A DNA stretch of 64,000 bases, from assembly GCA_963921245.4 (NCBI GenBank), contig CAWUEY030000001.1, positions 744,001-808,000 of the forward strand, written 5' to 3'. The notes under the pieces were generated by a model, which saw nothing but the letters and a program-made list of their open reading frames with translations, did no database searches and was not told where the DNA came from. Made by a program: the position numbers and the translations under genes. Source of the DNA: JABJGO01 sp963921245. Lineage in GTDB: Bacteria; Pseudomonadota; Alphaproteobacteria; Rhodospirillales; Casp-alpha2. Shown one piece after another: positions 1 through 8,505 of the stretch. Every line of letters begins with the position of its first letter. The first letter of the stretch is position 1.

Positions 1-354
1 TTGATGAGCTACCTATCGCGCATGCGCTCAATGGGTGTTGCCAAGGTCGTCATCACCGACGGAACACACGGTGCCTATCTGGCTGACGACGCCGGTATCC
101 ACTATTGCCCCAGTGTCAAAGTCGAACCAAAGGGCACCGCGGGGGCGGGCGATTCCTACACCTCAACGCTTTGCACCCATCTGGCGGGTGGTATTGAGGC
201 CGGTTTTGCCATGCGGGCGGCGGCGATCAACTCGGCCTCTGTGGTCGGTTCAGTTGACACACAAAGCGGATTGCTGGACAGTGCCACCCTTCGCGAGCGT
301 GTGGAAACCCTGACCAGCGATCTCCCCATCATCACTTGGGAGTGGGCCTCATGA
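1..354 (+). CDS. PfkB-family carbohydrate kinase, C-terminal part (5' end outside window)
   Basis: The reading frame is open from base 1, so only the last ~117 residues of a ribokinase/PfkB sugar kinase are visible. The family's second signature is present as GTAGAGDSYTS near residues 46-56; its Asp is the catalytic base that activates the sugar hydroxyl and the Gly-rich loop forms the anion hole. The segment VVITDGTHGAYL corresponds to the strand preceding the ATP site. The sugar substrate cannot be told from this part. The stop overlaps the ATG of the following sulfatase (ATGA), so the two are translationally coupled and may act on the same sulfated or sugar-derived compound (inference). 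Confidence 0.85.
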   Translation: MMSYLSRMRSMGVAKVVITDGTHGAYLADDAGIHYCPSVKVEPKGTAGAGDSYTSTLCTHLAGGIEAGFAMRAAAINSASVVGSVDTQSGLLDSATLRERVETLTSDLPIITWEWAS

Positions 355-1358
355 CACACCACAACGTGCTGATCATCATGTCCGATGAGCACCTGCGGGA
401 CGCCGTCGGGTGTTACGGACACCCTTTTGTAAAAACGCCGAACATCGACGCTCTCGCGGCAAACGGCACCCGGTTCACCACAGCCTATACCCCATCACCG
501 ATCTGCGTCCCGGCGCGGGCGTCTCTCGCCACGGGGCTAAACTTGCACCAGCATCGGTTCTGGAGCAATGCACAGGCCTATAACGGCAGCATGGAAAGCT
601 GGGGACACCATCTGATCAAGGCCGGGCATCAGGTTCATTCCATTGGCAAACTGCATTATCGCAGGCGCGAAGATGACAATGGCTTCCTGAGTGAGCGGCA
701 TTCCATGCACGTCAAGAACGGTGAAGGATGGACGCGGGGGTTGCTGCGCCGCGAGCTACCCCATTGGGGGAAGACACAAGACTTCGCCGAACAGATCGGA
801 CCGGGTGAATGTGACTATACCTATCAGGATCGCCATGTTGTGGACGACACCTGTACATGGTTGCGCGAAACCGCACCTATGCATTGTGACAAACCCTGGG
901 TCATGTTTTCCTCGTTCATCACACCGCACTATCCCCTGATTGTGCCGGATGAGTTCTATGATCTCTATCCGGCAGCCGACATGGCCCTGCCTGTTGCGGC
1001 GACGGATACGGACGGCTCCGATCACCCTGTCCTGAACAGTCTTCGTAACTTCATGAATTACGACGATCATTTCAATGACGCGAAACGCCGCATCGCCGTC
1101 GCTTCCTATTACGGTCTCTGTAGTTTTCTTGACCATAATGTTGGGCTGGTTCTGAACGCCTTGAGCGATAGTGGTCAGGCCGACAACACCATTGTCATTT
1201 ACCTGAGCGATCATGGCGAAATGCTGGGCAATAAGGGATTTTGGACCAAGTGCAACATGTACGAAGAATCCGTTGCTATTCCCATGATCATCGCCGGACC
1301 GGGTGTTGCCAAAGGCAAGGTCTGTGAAACGCCGGTATCCCTGCACATGGCGGGGTAG
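351..1358 (+). CDS. Sulfatase (alkaline phosphatase superfamily), C-terminally truncated
   Basis: Encodes about 335 residues of an arylsulfatase/choline-sulfatase-type hydrolase. Visible landmarks are an N-terminal metal-binding strand (MSDEHLRDAVGCYG), the formylglycine motif C-V-P-A-R followed by ASLATG, an internal FITPHYP segment and the distal metal site SDHGEMLGNKGFW with MIIAGPG. The Cys of CxPxR must be oxidised to formylglycine for activity. Family members usually run about 450-550 residues; this one stops just after the position where the family continues into the C-terminal subdomain (ETPVSL followed by HMAG and a stop). It is therefore probably a broken gene whose 3' end was lost by deletion or rearrangement. 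The start is the ATG overlapping the kinase stop. Confidence 0.8.
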   Translation: MTHHNVLIIMSDEHLRDAVGCYGHPFVKTPNIDALAANGTRFTTAYTPSPICVPARASLATGLNLHQHRFWSNAQAYNGSMESWGHHLIKAGHQVHSIGKLHYRRREDDNGFLSERHSMHVKNGEGWTRGLLRRELPHWGKTQDFAEQIGPGECDYTYQDRHVVDDTCTWLRETAPMHCDKPWVMFSSFITPHYPLIVPDEFYDLYPAADMALPVAATDTDGSDHPVLNSLRNFMNYDDHFNDAKRRIAVASYYGLCSFLDHNVGLVLNALSDSGQADNTIVIYLSDHGEMLGNKGFWTKCNMYEESVAIPMIIAGPGVAKGKVCETPVSLHMAG

Positions 1359-1510
1359 AACCGAGGTTGATCCGCGCGGTGGTTGTTGGTCTGGTCAGGC
1401 AAGGACCGAGTGTGGTATTCACAGGTCTCCCTAGCAGGGCTAAGCAGCCAGAGAATCCAAAGCCCAAGGTATAGGTATACCACGCGAAATCGAGCGCCCA
1501 GGACCACAGA

Positions 1511-2641
1511 ATGACCGGCCTGACCTTTACGCTTCAAACCACTGACGGTAAGGCCCGTTGGGGACAAATCACTACGGCCCATGGCATTATCCGGACGCCG
1601 GCCTTCATGCCCGTCGGTACAGCCGCGACGGTGAAAGCCATGCTGCCCGACTCCGTCCGTCAGACCGGTGCGGAAATCCTGCTTGGCAATACCTATCACC
1701 TGATGCTGCGTCCGGGCGCGGAACGCGTTGCATCGTTGGGCGGATTGCATACGTTCATGAACTGGCCGGGGCCTATCCTGACAGACTCCGGGGGGTTCCA
1801 GGTTATGTCCCTTGCCGAGCTTCGCAAGATCACCGAGGACGGTGTGCGGTTTCGCTCGCACGTGGACGGCTCTTACCACGATCTGTCACCGGAGCGGTCT
1901 ATCGAAATTCAGCACCTGCTGGATTCCAACATCACCATGGTGTTGGACGAATGCACGCCGTTCCCGGCGACGGAAGAACAGGCGGCCTTTTCCATGCGGT
2001 TGTCCATGCGCTGGGCAGAACGCTCCAAGGCGGCGTTTCAGAAACGCGACGGGTACGGTCTGTTCGGTATCGTACAGGGGGGCGTTTACCCCGACCTGCG
2101 CCAGGAATCGGCTCAAGCACTCACTGATATCGGTTTCGATGGTTACGCAGTTGGCGGTCTTGCCGTGGGAGAGGGCCAGCAAGCCATGTTTGAAACCCTG
2201 GATGTCACCACGCCTGTATTACCTGAAGACAGCCCTCGTTATCTCATGGGGGTGGGGAAGCCGGAGGACCTGGTCGGCGCAGTGGCGCGCGGTATCGACA
2301 TGTTCGATTGTGTGCTGCCTACCCGCTCAGGACGAACGGGGCAAGCCTTTACCCGCCGGGGCGCGCTGAACATCCGCAATGCCCGACACAGGGACGACCC
2401 GAGGCCACTGGATGAAGAATGTGCGTGTCCGGCCTGTATCGGTTACAGCCGGGCCTATCTGCATCATCTGGTAATGGCCAGGGAAATCCTCGGGATGATG
2501 CTGCTCAGTTGGCACAACCTGCATTACTATCAGCAATTGATGCGGGGAATGCGCGAAGCCATCGACGGCGGAACTTTCGCGGATTTTCAGGCCGCTTTTG
2601 CCGAAGAATATCACGGCGGAGATATCCCGACCCTGACATAG
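1511..2641 (+). CDS. tgt: Queuine/preQ1 tRNA-guanine transglycosylase
   Basis: 376 residues, full length for bacterial Tgt. It exchanges the guanine at position 34 of GUN-anticodon tRNAs for the 7-deazaguanine preQ1. Visible hallmarks: TPAFMPVGTAATVKAM near the N-terminus, the nucleophile region LTDSGGFQVMSL, the substrate pocket GIVQGGVYPDLR, GGLAVGE, and the C-terminal zinc site CACPACIGYSRAYLHHL. The catalytic Asp in the FDCVLPTRSGR segment is present. It is the first of three queuosine genes on this strand (queF and queG follow), which supports one pathway unit. The ATG start follows a 152-bp leader after the truncated sulfatase. Confidence 0.97.
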   Translation: MTGLTFTLQTTDGKARWGQITTAHGIIRTPAFMPVGTAATVKAMLPDSVRQTGAEILLGNTYHLMLRPGAERVASLGGLHTFMNWPGPILTDSGGFQVMSLAELRKITEDGVRFRSHVDGSYHDLSPERSIEIQHLLDSNITMVLDECTPFPATEEQAAFSMRLSMRWAERSKAAFQKRDGYGLFGIVQGGVYPDLRQESAQALTDIGFDGYAVGGLAVGEGQQAMFETLDVTTPVLPEDSPRYLMGVGKPEDLVGAVARGIDMFDCVLPTRSGRTGQAFTRRGALNIRNARHRDDPRPLDEECACPACIGYSRAYLHHLVMAREILGMMLLSWHNLHYYQQLMRGMREAIDGGTFADFQAAFAEEYHGGDIPTLT

Positions 2642-2774
2642 CCATCGCGATGGTAAGCCTCGATTTGTTCACTCAACAACATGGAGGTCGCGCTAGCACC
2701 GCAGGGCTCGGTCGTTCAATATCGGGCGTTCAATAACAGTGGACCCCGCCGGGGTGCCGGGGTATGCATGGGGC

Positions 2775-3239
2775 ATGAGCGATACGATTTATGAAAACCT
2801 GACTCAACTGGGTGGTACTGGCCCGGCACCAACATCGCCAGAGAAAGCCGTGCTGGATACTGTTCCCAACCCGCACGATGGCATTGGTTACATGATCCGG
2901 TTCACCTGTCCGGAATTCACCTCTGTCTGTCCAGTGACGGGGCAACCGGACTTCGCGCATCTGGTCATCGACTATGTGCCGGACAAGTTAATCGTAGAAA
3001 GTAAGTCGTTAAAACTGTTCATGTTCAGCTTCCGCAATCATGCGGCGTTCCATGAGGATTGCAGCGTCGCGATAGCCCGGCGGCTGGTGGATAACCTGTC
3101 GCCGGTATGGCTCCGCATTGGCGGGTACTGGTATCCGCGCGGTGGCATTCCGATTGATGTGTTTTACCAGACCGGCGAACCGCCTAAGGACGTCTGGATA
3201 CCCAAGCAGGGTGTAGCGACGTATCGGGGGCGTGGGTAG
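2775..3239 (+). CDS. queF: NADPH-dependent 7-cyano-7-deazaguanine reductase (preQ0 to preQ1)
   Basis: About 154 residues, the short, single-domain type of QueF. It reduces the nitrile of preQ0 to the aminomethyl group of preQ1, the base inserted by Tgt. The catalytic Cys lies in TSVCPVTGQPDFA (it forms the thioimide with the nitrile), and the family signature ESKSLKLFMFSFRNH with the downstream HEDC is intact. I chose the ATG at 2775 (MSDTIYENL) because it gives the expected family length; an upstream GTG would add twelve unconserved residues. It lies 134 bp after tgt and upstream of queG. Confidence 0.95.
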   Translation: MSDTIYENLTQLGGTGPAPTSPEKAVLDTVPNPHDGIGYMIRFTCPEFTSVCPVTGQPDFAHLVIDYVPDKLIVESKSLKLFMFSFRNHAAFHEDCSVAIARRLVDNLSPVWLRIGGYWYPRGGIPIDVFYQTGEPPKDVWIPKQGVATYRGRG

Positions 3240-3514
3240 AAAGTATCCCAATTTCGGGCGGCACTCCTCGCTGTTTAATCCTATACTGTTGATCTCAGAG
3301 CGGGTCGAACGGTCTGTTCTCGCGTTTGAGTACAGGGATGAGATGGGCTGGCTTCAGTTGGCATCTGTTCGCCGTCCCTATCACCGCGCCGACAACCCCG
3401 ATATGTCCAATCGGGTAGAGATCATCGAGGTTTGAATTAGCTGGTCACAGGGGCCTTTAAGTGCGTTAGAATCGCCTGTGACGCCGCGCCGCTCTATTGA
3501 AACAAGAGGCCCGT

Positions 3515-4588
3515 ATGATGGAACCAGCTCTGATAACATCAGATGAACCCACTACCGCTATTCGCGCAAAAGCCATGGACATTGGCTTTGATTGTGTGGG
3601 CATTTCATCTGCAGACGGTGATCCGCTACAGGAACAGGCGTTACGCTCATTCCTGAAACAGGGCCGCCACGGCGATATGTCCTGGATGGCCGGCACGGCG
3701 AATCGTCGTGTCTCGCCAAAAGCTCTCTGGTCTGACGTGCGCTCAATTGTCGTGTTGGGGATGAACTATGGTCCGGCTCAGGACCCACGGACATTTTACC
3801 GCGAAAAAGATCGTGGTGTAATCAGTGTCTATGCCCAGGGGCGGGACTATCACGATGTGGTCAAGAAGCGATTGAAAAAGTTGGCGCGCTGGATTGCCCG
3901 GTCATTTGGTGGCGAGGTGAAGGTGTTTGTCGATACGGCACCTGTTATGGAAAAGCCGCTGGCGGCCCGGGCCGGTGTCGGGTGGCAAGGCAAGCATACC
4001 AACCTGGTCTCTCGCGAATTCGGTTCCTGGTTGTTCCTGGGGGAGGTTTTTACCACGTTGGGCCTTGAGCCCGACGCACCGGAGGTAGACCACTGCGGTT
4101 CCTGTAACCTGTGTCAGCAGGCTTGCCCCACTGGGGCGCTGGACACGGCTTATCAGATTGAGGCCACCAAATGCATATCCTATCTGACGATCGAGAAAAA
4201 AGACTCCATAGAGCCCGCCCTGATGGCGCAAATGAGCAACCATCTCTATGGCTGTGATGACTGTCTATCGGTGTGTCCCTGGAACAAGTTTGAAGCGCCA
4301 ACAAAAGAGGCGGCATTCCTGCCCCGTGCCGGATTTCAGGCACCCGCCCTGGCCGACATGCTTGATCTGGATGATGCTGCCTTCCGGACTGTTTTTGCCG
4401 GCTCGCCCATCAAACGAAGCGGGCGTAACCGTTTGGTTCGCAATGCCCTAATCGCCGCTGGAAATAGTGGTTTGACGGCGCTTATCCCCGCGGTCGAACG
4501 ATTAACCGGGGACGACAGCAAGGTTGTGTCAAAGACCGCCCGTTGGGCTATGAAACGTCTCAAGGATATGGACAAGTCCGATGAATGA
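3515..4588 (+). CDS. queG: Epoxyqueuosine reductase
   Basis: About 357 residues. QueG is a cobalamin-dependent iron-sulfur enzyme that performs the last step of queuosine synthesis on tRNA, reducing epoxyqueuosine to queuosine. Two ferredoxin-like [4Fe-4S] motifs are visible, CGSCNLCQQACPTGAL and CDDCLSVCPWN, at roughly residues 190-255. The N-terminal cobalamin-binding part includes MSWMAG and GRDYHDV, and the C-terminus has the HEAT-like tail typical of the long form. The start is the ATG 7-8 bases after an AGAGG-type ribosome site; a TTG 18 bases earlier is less likely. Its B12 need matches the presence of the B12-dependent ribonucleotide reductase in this window. Confidence 0.95.
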   Translation: MMEPALITSDEPTTAIRAKAMDIGFDCVGISSADGDPLQEQALRSFLKQGRHGDMSWMAGTANRRVSPKALWSDVRSIVVLGMNYGPAQDPRTFYREKDRGVISVYAQGRDYHDVVKKRLKKLARWIARSFGGEVKVFVDTAPVMEKPLAARAGVGWQGKHTNLVSREFGSWLFLGEVFTTLGLEPDAPEVDHCGSCNLCQQACPTGALDTAYQIEATKCISYLTIEKKDSIEPALMAQMSNHLYGCDDCLSVCPWNKFEAPTKEAAFLPRAGFQAPALADMLDLDDAAFRTVFAGSPIKRSGRNRLVRNALIAAGNSGLTALIPAVERLTGDDSKVVSKTARWAMKRLKDMDKSDE

Positions 4589-4601
4589 GGGAAAATAGAG
4601 T

Positions 4602-5399
4602 ATGTATGTTCGGATGACACTGTTTCTTATTCTGTTCGGCCTGTTGGCGGCGTCACCCGGCGCCGCCGCGAAAAAGCCGGGTGAGATTTTCAGGGATTGC
4701 GAAACGTGTCCTGAAATGGTGGTTGTGCCGCCAGGGTTTTTTGTCATGGGGCTCGGTGGCTTGTCGCAAAGGGAAGGCCCGCCGCGCGAGGTTATCGTTC
4801 CCAAACCCTTTGCCATCGGTCGGTATGAGGTGACCTTTGATGAATGGGATGCCTGCGTCGAGGCCCGCGGATGCAGTCACGATCCGGACGATCATAAGTG
4901 GGGCCGGGGAACACGACCGGTAATCAATGTGGATTATCATAAAGTTGAAGAGTTTATTGCCTGGATATCCTCAAAAACCGGCGAGACCTATTACATTCCC
5001 AGCGAGGCAGAGTGGGAATACGCCCATCGGGCGGGCACGGTAACAGCATTTCCATGGGGCGACGAAGCCGGTGTGAACAACGCGAATTGCAAGGATTGCA
5101 AGAGTGAATGGAGTGGCATTGGTACGGCACCTGTGGGCTCTTTTAAACCCAATGCCTTTGGTCTCTATGATACGGTTGCCAACGCTTTTGAATGGACGGC
5201 GGACTGCTGGAATACGACCCATGACGGGGCACCGGATACGGCTGTTGCCCGAACCGATGGGGATTGCCAACAAAGGGTTATGCGCGGCGGTTCATTTTAC
5301 TATTTTCAAAAGGTCAGCCGGGCGGCATACCGGTCCAAAAACCCCGTCAATGTGAAGAGTTATTGGCTCGGCTTTCGCGTGGCGCGGAAAGTACGCTGA
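4602..5399 (+). CDS. Exported SUMF1/FGE-sulfatase-domain protein without the FGE cysteines
   Basis: 265 residues with a clear N-terminal signal sequence (hydrophobic FLILFGLLAASPGAAA) and a formylglycine-generating-enzyme-like fold. Typical blocks are MVVVPPGFFVMG, the NVDYHKVEEFIAW block, YYIPSEAEWEYAHRAG, FPWGDEAG, ANAFEWTADCW and the ending RVMRGGSFYYF…GFRVAR. In true formylglycine-generating enzymes the two catalytic Cys sit just after the RGGS segment; here that stretch reads FQKVSRAAYRS and has no Cys, so it is unlikely to activate sulfatases. It is 13 bp after queG with a TGAGGG ribosome site. Its role is unknown; related domains occur in many periplasmic binding or enzyme-associated proteins. 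Confidence 0.8.
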   Translation: MYVRMTLFLILFGLLAASPGAAAKKPGEIFRDCETCPEMVVVPPGFFVMGLGGLSQREGPPREVIVPKPFAIGRYEVTFDEWDACVEARGCSHDPDDHKWGRGTRPVINVDYHKVEEFIAWISSKTGETYYIPSEAEWEYAHRAGTVTAFPWGDEAGVNNANCKDCKSEWSGIGTAPVGSFKPNAFGLYDTVANAFEWTADCWNTTHDGAPDTAVARTDGDCQQRVMRGGSFYYFQKVSRAAYRSKNPVNVKSYWLGFRVARKVR

Positions 5400-5542
5400 C
5401 GGGCTCTTACTTTGCTGAATTTAACCGGTTTGTCATTCGCGGTCAGTACAGCTTTGATACCGACACTACCCAGCGAACCTTATAGAAAGCTTGCCGTCTC
5501 ACATTTTTGTGATCATAGACGCTTTTTGAGCCGATTGGCGGC

Positions 5543-6166
5543 TTAATCCTGCCCGTCAGTCATGTTGTCGAGGCGTTTTTGCATTGCATTGAGCTGTTCG
5601 CGCAGACTCGCGAGTTCCTGACTTTCCGCCTCCGTGACCCTTGGTCCGTTGCTCGAATGGGCGTCCTGCGGACCAGAGTTGGCGCCGCTGTTTGAGCCCT
5701 GATAGTAGGGCGAAAACATTTTCATGGTTGAATCCAGGAGAGCCGCATTCTGTTTACCGATTTCCTCCATGGCCGCAAACGGCGACATACCACCAAACGC
5801 ATTGTTCATGTATTCCCGCATGTTTTCCTGATTGCTGGCAAAGGACTGCATCGTGTGATCAAGGTACTTCGGCACCAATGCTTCCAGGCTGTCACCATAG
5901 AAACTGATGACATGGCGAAGGAAGCTGGTTGGAAGCAGATGCTGACCTTTGGATTCCTGTTCGACGATGATGTGGGTCAGGACAGAACGCGTAATGTCTT
6001 CACCGGTTTTGGCATCAAAGACGGAGAAGTCCACATCGTCCTTGACCATCTCGGCCAGATGATCAAGGGTCACGTAGCTGCTGGTCGCGGTATTGTACAA
6101 TCGCCGGTTCGCGTACTTTTTAATGGTGATCGACTGTCCGTCAGTATCGCTTTGTTTCTTGGCCAC
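5543..6166 (-). CDS. phaR: Polyhydroxyalkanoate synthesis repressor PhaR
   Basis: About 207 residues. PhaR represses PHB/phasin genes and is released when it binds nascent PHB. The N-terminal DNA-binding domain shows the family signature IKKYANRRLYNT followed by SYVTLDHLAEMVK, then the two PHB-accumulation repeats (SVLTHIIVEQESKG, FLRHVISFYGDSLEALVPKYLD). The C-terminus is low-complexity (NSGANSGPQ) and ends in a short coiled coil. I favour the GTG at 6166, preceded by a run of five G, because it yields the family-typical start (M)AKKQSD; an ATG at 6217 would add 17 residues and lacks a ribosome site. It is divergent from phaA-phaB. Confidence 0.93.
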   Translation of the reverse strand: MAKKQSDTDGQSITIKKYANRRLYNTATSSYVTLDHLAEMVKDDVDFSVFDAKTGEDITRSVLTHIIVEQESKGQHLLPTSFLRHVISFYGDSLEALVPKYLDHTMQSFASNQENMREYMNNAFGGMSPFAAMEEIGKQNAALLDSTMKMFSPYYQGSNSGANSGPQDAHSSNGPRVTEAESQELASLREQLNAMQKRLDNMTDGQD

Positions 6167-6291
6167 GCTGCCATAAACCCCCTGAAATGGTACGGGCTTA
6201 CGCCCTCCGTATTTCATTCGTAGCGTGAATCATGCTGCGCCGCAATGAAATGTTCCGCGTTCGCGATATTACAGGCGCGCATTCTCCCTTG

Positions 6292-6306
6292 TGCTGCATT
6301 GCAGCA
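6292..6306. promoter_or_regulatory. Putative PhaR operator between phaR and phaA
   Basis: A perfect inverted repeat TGCTGC-ATT-GCAGCA lies in the divergent phaR/phaA intergenic region. It contains CTGC-N3-GCAG, the kind of sequence reported for PhaR binding in Paracoccus (established knowledge). A related, imperfect CTGC-GCC-GCAA lies around 6234. The position would allow repression of phaAB and autoregulation of phaR. Confidence 0.6.
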
Positions 6307-6378
6307 TTTCCTATAACGAAGGTTAAGAATGTTATGGTTAAGGGTTTAAAATTTATTTCAGGCGTAGGAGTCCCGGTT

Positions 6379-7560
6379 ATGAGTGATGATGTTGTAATTG
6401 TCGGTGCCATCCGCACCCCCATCGGTGCCTTTAACGGCGGTTTAAGTTCTGTCTCCGCCAGTTACCTCGGTCAGGTTGCCATCGAAGCCGCTCTGGAGCG
6501 GGCTGGTGTCGATGCCTCCGAAGTTGACGAGGTGGTCATGGGACAAATCCTGTCAGCTGGTGGCGGCCAAAACCCGGCGCGTCAGGCGGCGATTGGAGCC
6601 GGTATTCCGGTCGAAAAAACGGCTTATGCCATTAACCAGCTTTGTGGTTCGGGCCTCCGTACGGTGGCTTTGGGATCGCAGGCCATCAAGCTGGGTGATG
6701 CAAAAATTGTTGTTGCCGGTGGTCAGGAAAGCATGAGCCAGGCACCTCATGTCGTGCACATGCGCAACGGCACCAAGATGGGTCCTGCAGAAATGGTGGA
6801 TTCCATGATCAAGGATGGATTGTGGGATGCCTTCAACGGTTATCACATGGGCAACACGGCTGAGAACGTGGCAGAACAGTGGCAGATCACCCGTGAAGAG
6901 CAAGACGCCTTCGCCGCCAACTCCCAGCAAAAAGCTGAAGCCGCCCAGAACGCCGGCAAGTTCAAGGACGAAATCGTGCCTGTCACAATCAGGGGCCGCA
7001 AAGGTGATACGATCATTGATACGGACGAGCATCCAAAACACGGGACCACCGAAGAACAACTTGCCGGTATGCGTCCGGCCTTTGTTCGTGACGGCGGTAC
7101 GGTTACAGCGGGTAATGCCTCGGGAATCAACGATGGTGCGGCAGCCTTGGTCCTGATGAGTGCCGAGGAAGCCCGGCAACGCGGCACCAAAGCCATCGCC
7201 AAAATCAAATCCTGGGCAACTGTAGGTGTCGACCCGTCTGTCATGGGCACCGGTCCTATCCCCGCCAGCAAAGCAGCGCTTGAAAAAGCGGGCTGGTCCG
7301 TGGATGACCTTGATCTGGTCGAAGCCAACGAAGCCTTCGCCGCTCAGGCCTGTGCTGTGAATAAGGATCTGGGCCTCGACACGGATAAGGTCAACGTGAA
7401 CGGCGGGGCAATCGCTCTCGGCCACCCGATCGGTGCCTCTGGTGCCCGGGTTCTTGTAACCCTGCTCTATGAGATGGAACGCCGAGATGCCAAAAAAGGC
7501 CTGGCAACGCTCTGCATCGGCGGCGGCATGGGTGTCGCCATGTGCGTCGAGCGCGACTAA
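6379..7560 (+). CDS. phaA: Acetyl-CoA C-acetyltransferase (beta-ketothiolase)
   Basis: 393 residues, full length. It condenses two acetyl-CoA to acetoacetyl-CoA, the first step of PHB synthesis and of the ethylmalonyl-CoA pathway. All thiolase landmarks are visible: acylated Cys in NQLCGSGLR (about residue 88), VVAGGQESMSQAPH, the NEAFAAQA block, the His of NVNGGAIALGHPIGASGAR, and the C-terminal CIGGGMG Cys. The ATG at 6379 follows GTAGGAG at a good distance; in-frame codons upstream are non-conserved. It lies 43 bp before phaB, so the two form an operon. Confidence 0.97.
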   Translation: MSDDVVIVGAIRTPIGAFNGGLSSVSASYLGQVAIEAALERAGVDASEVDEVVMGQILSAGGGQNPARQAAIGAGIPVEKTAYAINQLCGSGLRTVALGSQAIKLGDAKIVVAGGQESMSQAPHVVHMRNGTKMGPAEMVDSMIKDGLWDAFNGYHMGNTAENVAEQWQITREEQDAFAANSQQKAEAAQNAGKFKDEIVPVTIRGRKGDTIIDTDEHPKHGTTEEQLAGMRPAFVRDGGTVTAGNASGINDGAAALVLMSAEEARQRGTKAIAKIKSWATVGVDPSVMGTGPIPASKAALEKAGWSVDDLDLVEANEAFAAQACAVNKDLGLDTDKVNVNGGAIALGHPIGASGARVLVTLLYEMERRDAKKGLATLCIGGGMGVAMCVERD

Positions 7561-7603
7561 ACAAGTTTGATTTGATAAAACACTATTCTCCAGGAGAGAG
7601 ACT

Positions 7604-8329
7604 ATGGGAAGACTAGCACTGGTTACCGGGGGCACCCGGGGCATTGGCCGCGCAATTTCCGAACAACTGAAAGCCGCCGGTTACACGGTTGCGGCCAGTT
7701 ACGCCGGCAACGATGAAGCCGCCAACGCGTTTAAGGACGAAACCGGGATTGCCGTCTATAAATTCGATGTGGGTAATTTTGACGCGTGCGCCGCCGCCAT
7801 CAAGGCGGTAGAGGCTGATCTTGGCTCCATTGAGGTTCTGGTAAACAATGCCGGGATTACCAAGGATACGCCGTTGCATAAAATGGATCGCGCCACATGG
7901 GATGCGGTGGTGGATACGGATTTGTCCAGTCTTTTCAACATGTGCCGGAATGTCATTGACGGCATGCGTGAACGGGGCTTTGGCCGCATTATCAACATCA
8001 GCTCCATCAACGGCCAGAAAGGTCAGTTCGGCCAGACCAACTACGCCGCCGCCAAGGCCGGTGAAATAGGCTTTACCAAGGCATTGGCGCTGGAAACTGC
8101 ATCCAAGGGTATCACCGTGAATGCCATTGCACCGGGTTATATCGGCACGGAAATGGTCATGGCGGTCCCGGAAAAAATCCTCAACGAAGTGATCATCCCG
8201 CAGATTCCTGTGGGCCGTCTCGGTCAACCCGAAGATATCGCCCGCTGCGTGGTGTTTCTGGCTGCTGATGAAGCAGGGTTCATCACCGGCTCGACGCTGA
8301 GCGCAAACGGCGGGCAGTACATGGACTGA
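7604..8329 (+). CDS. phaB: Acetoacetyl-CoA reductase (NADPH)
   Basis: 241-residue short-chain dehydrogenase. It reduces acetoacetyl-CoA to (R)-3-hydroxybutyryl-CoA for PHB synthesis. The cofactor loop is TGGTRGIG at the N-terminus; the catalytic Ser-Tyr-Lys occur in NISSINGQKGQFGQTNYAAAK, a stretch characteristic of PhaB rather than FabG; NNAGIT and the C-terminal GSTLSANGGQYMD also fit. The ATG follows CAGGAGAG. A strong terminator follows. No PHB synthase gene (phaC) is in the window. Confidence 0.96.
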   Translation: MGRLALVTGGTRGIGRAISEQLKAAGYTVAASYAGNDEAANAFKDETGIAVYKFDVGNFDACAAAIKAVEADLGSIEVLVNNAGITKDTPLHKMDRATWDAVVDTDLSSLFNMCRNVIDGMRERGFGRIINISSINGQKGQFGQTNYAAAKAGEIGFTKALALETASKGITVNAIAPGYIGTEMVMAVPEKILNEVIIPQIPVGRLGQPEDIARCVVFLAADEAGFITGSTLSANGGQYMD

Positions 8330-8354
8330 TCAATCTCACAGGGTTAAGTCACAA

Positions 8355-8383
8355 AAACGGCCCTCTTTCGGGGCCGTTTTTTT
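8355..8383 (+). terminator. Rho-independent terminator after phaB
   Basis: A 9-bp stem AAACGGCCC / GGGCCGTTT with a 7-base loop runs directly into a T-run, 25 bp after the phaB stop. It should end the phaAB transcript. Confidence 0.9.
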
Positions 8384-8505
8384 GGCTCCATGACCTCTGA
8401 TTGGGCTTTTGAAGCGGTGGTTGGGTGCCCGAAAACCAAGGCTGCAAAGCTTGCAAACGCTAAAGCCTCGGTCTTCTATAACCCCGTCATTTTGAGCGAG
8501 GGTCC

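Noticed and set aside
3232..3435. 67-codon frame between queF and queG
   Set aside because: It overlaps the end of queF, starts without a ribosome site and has no recognisable features; treated as non-coding leader.
7356..7364. DnaA-box match inside phaA
   Set aside because: A single TGTGAATAA within codons of a conserved enzyme, at the frequency expected by chance.
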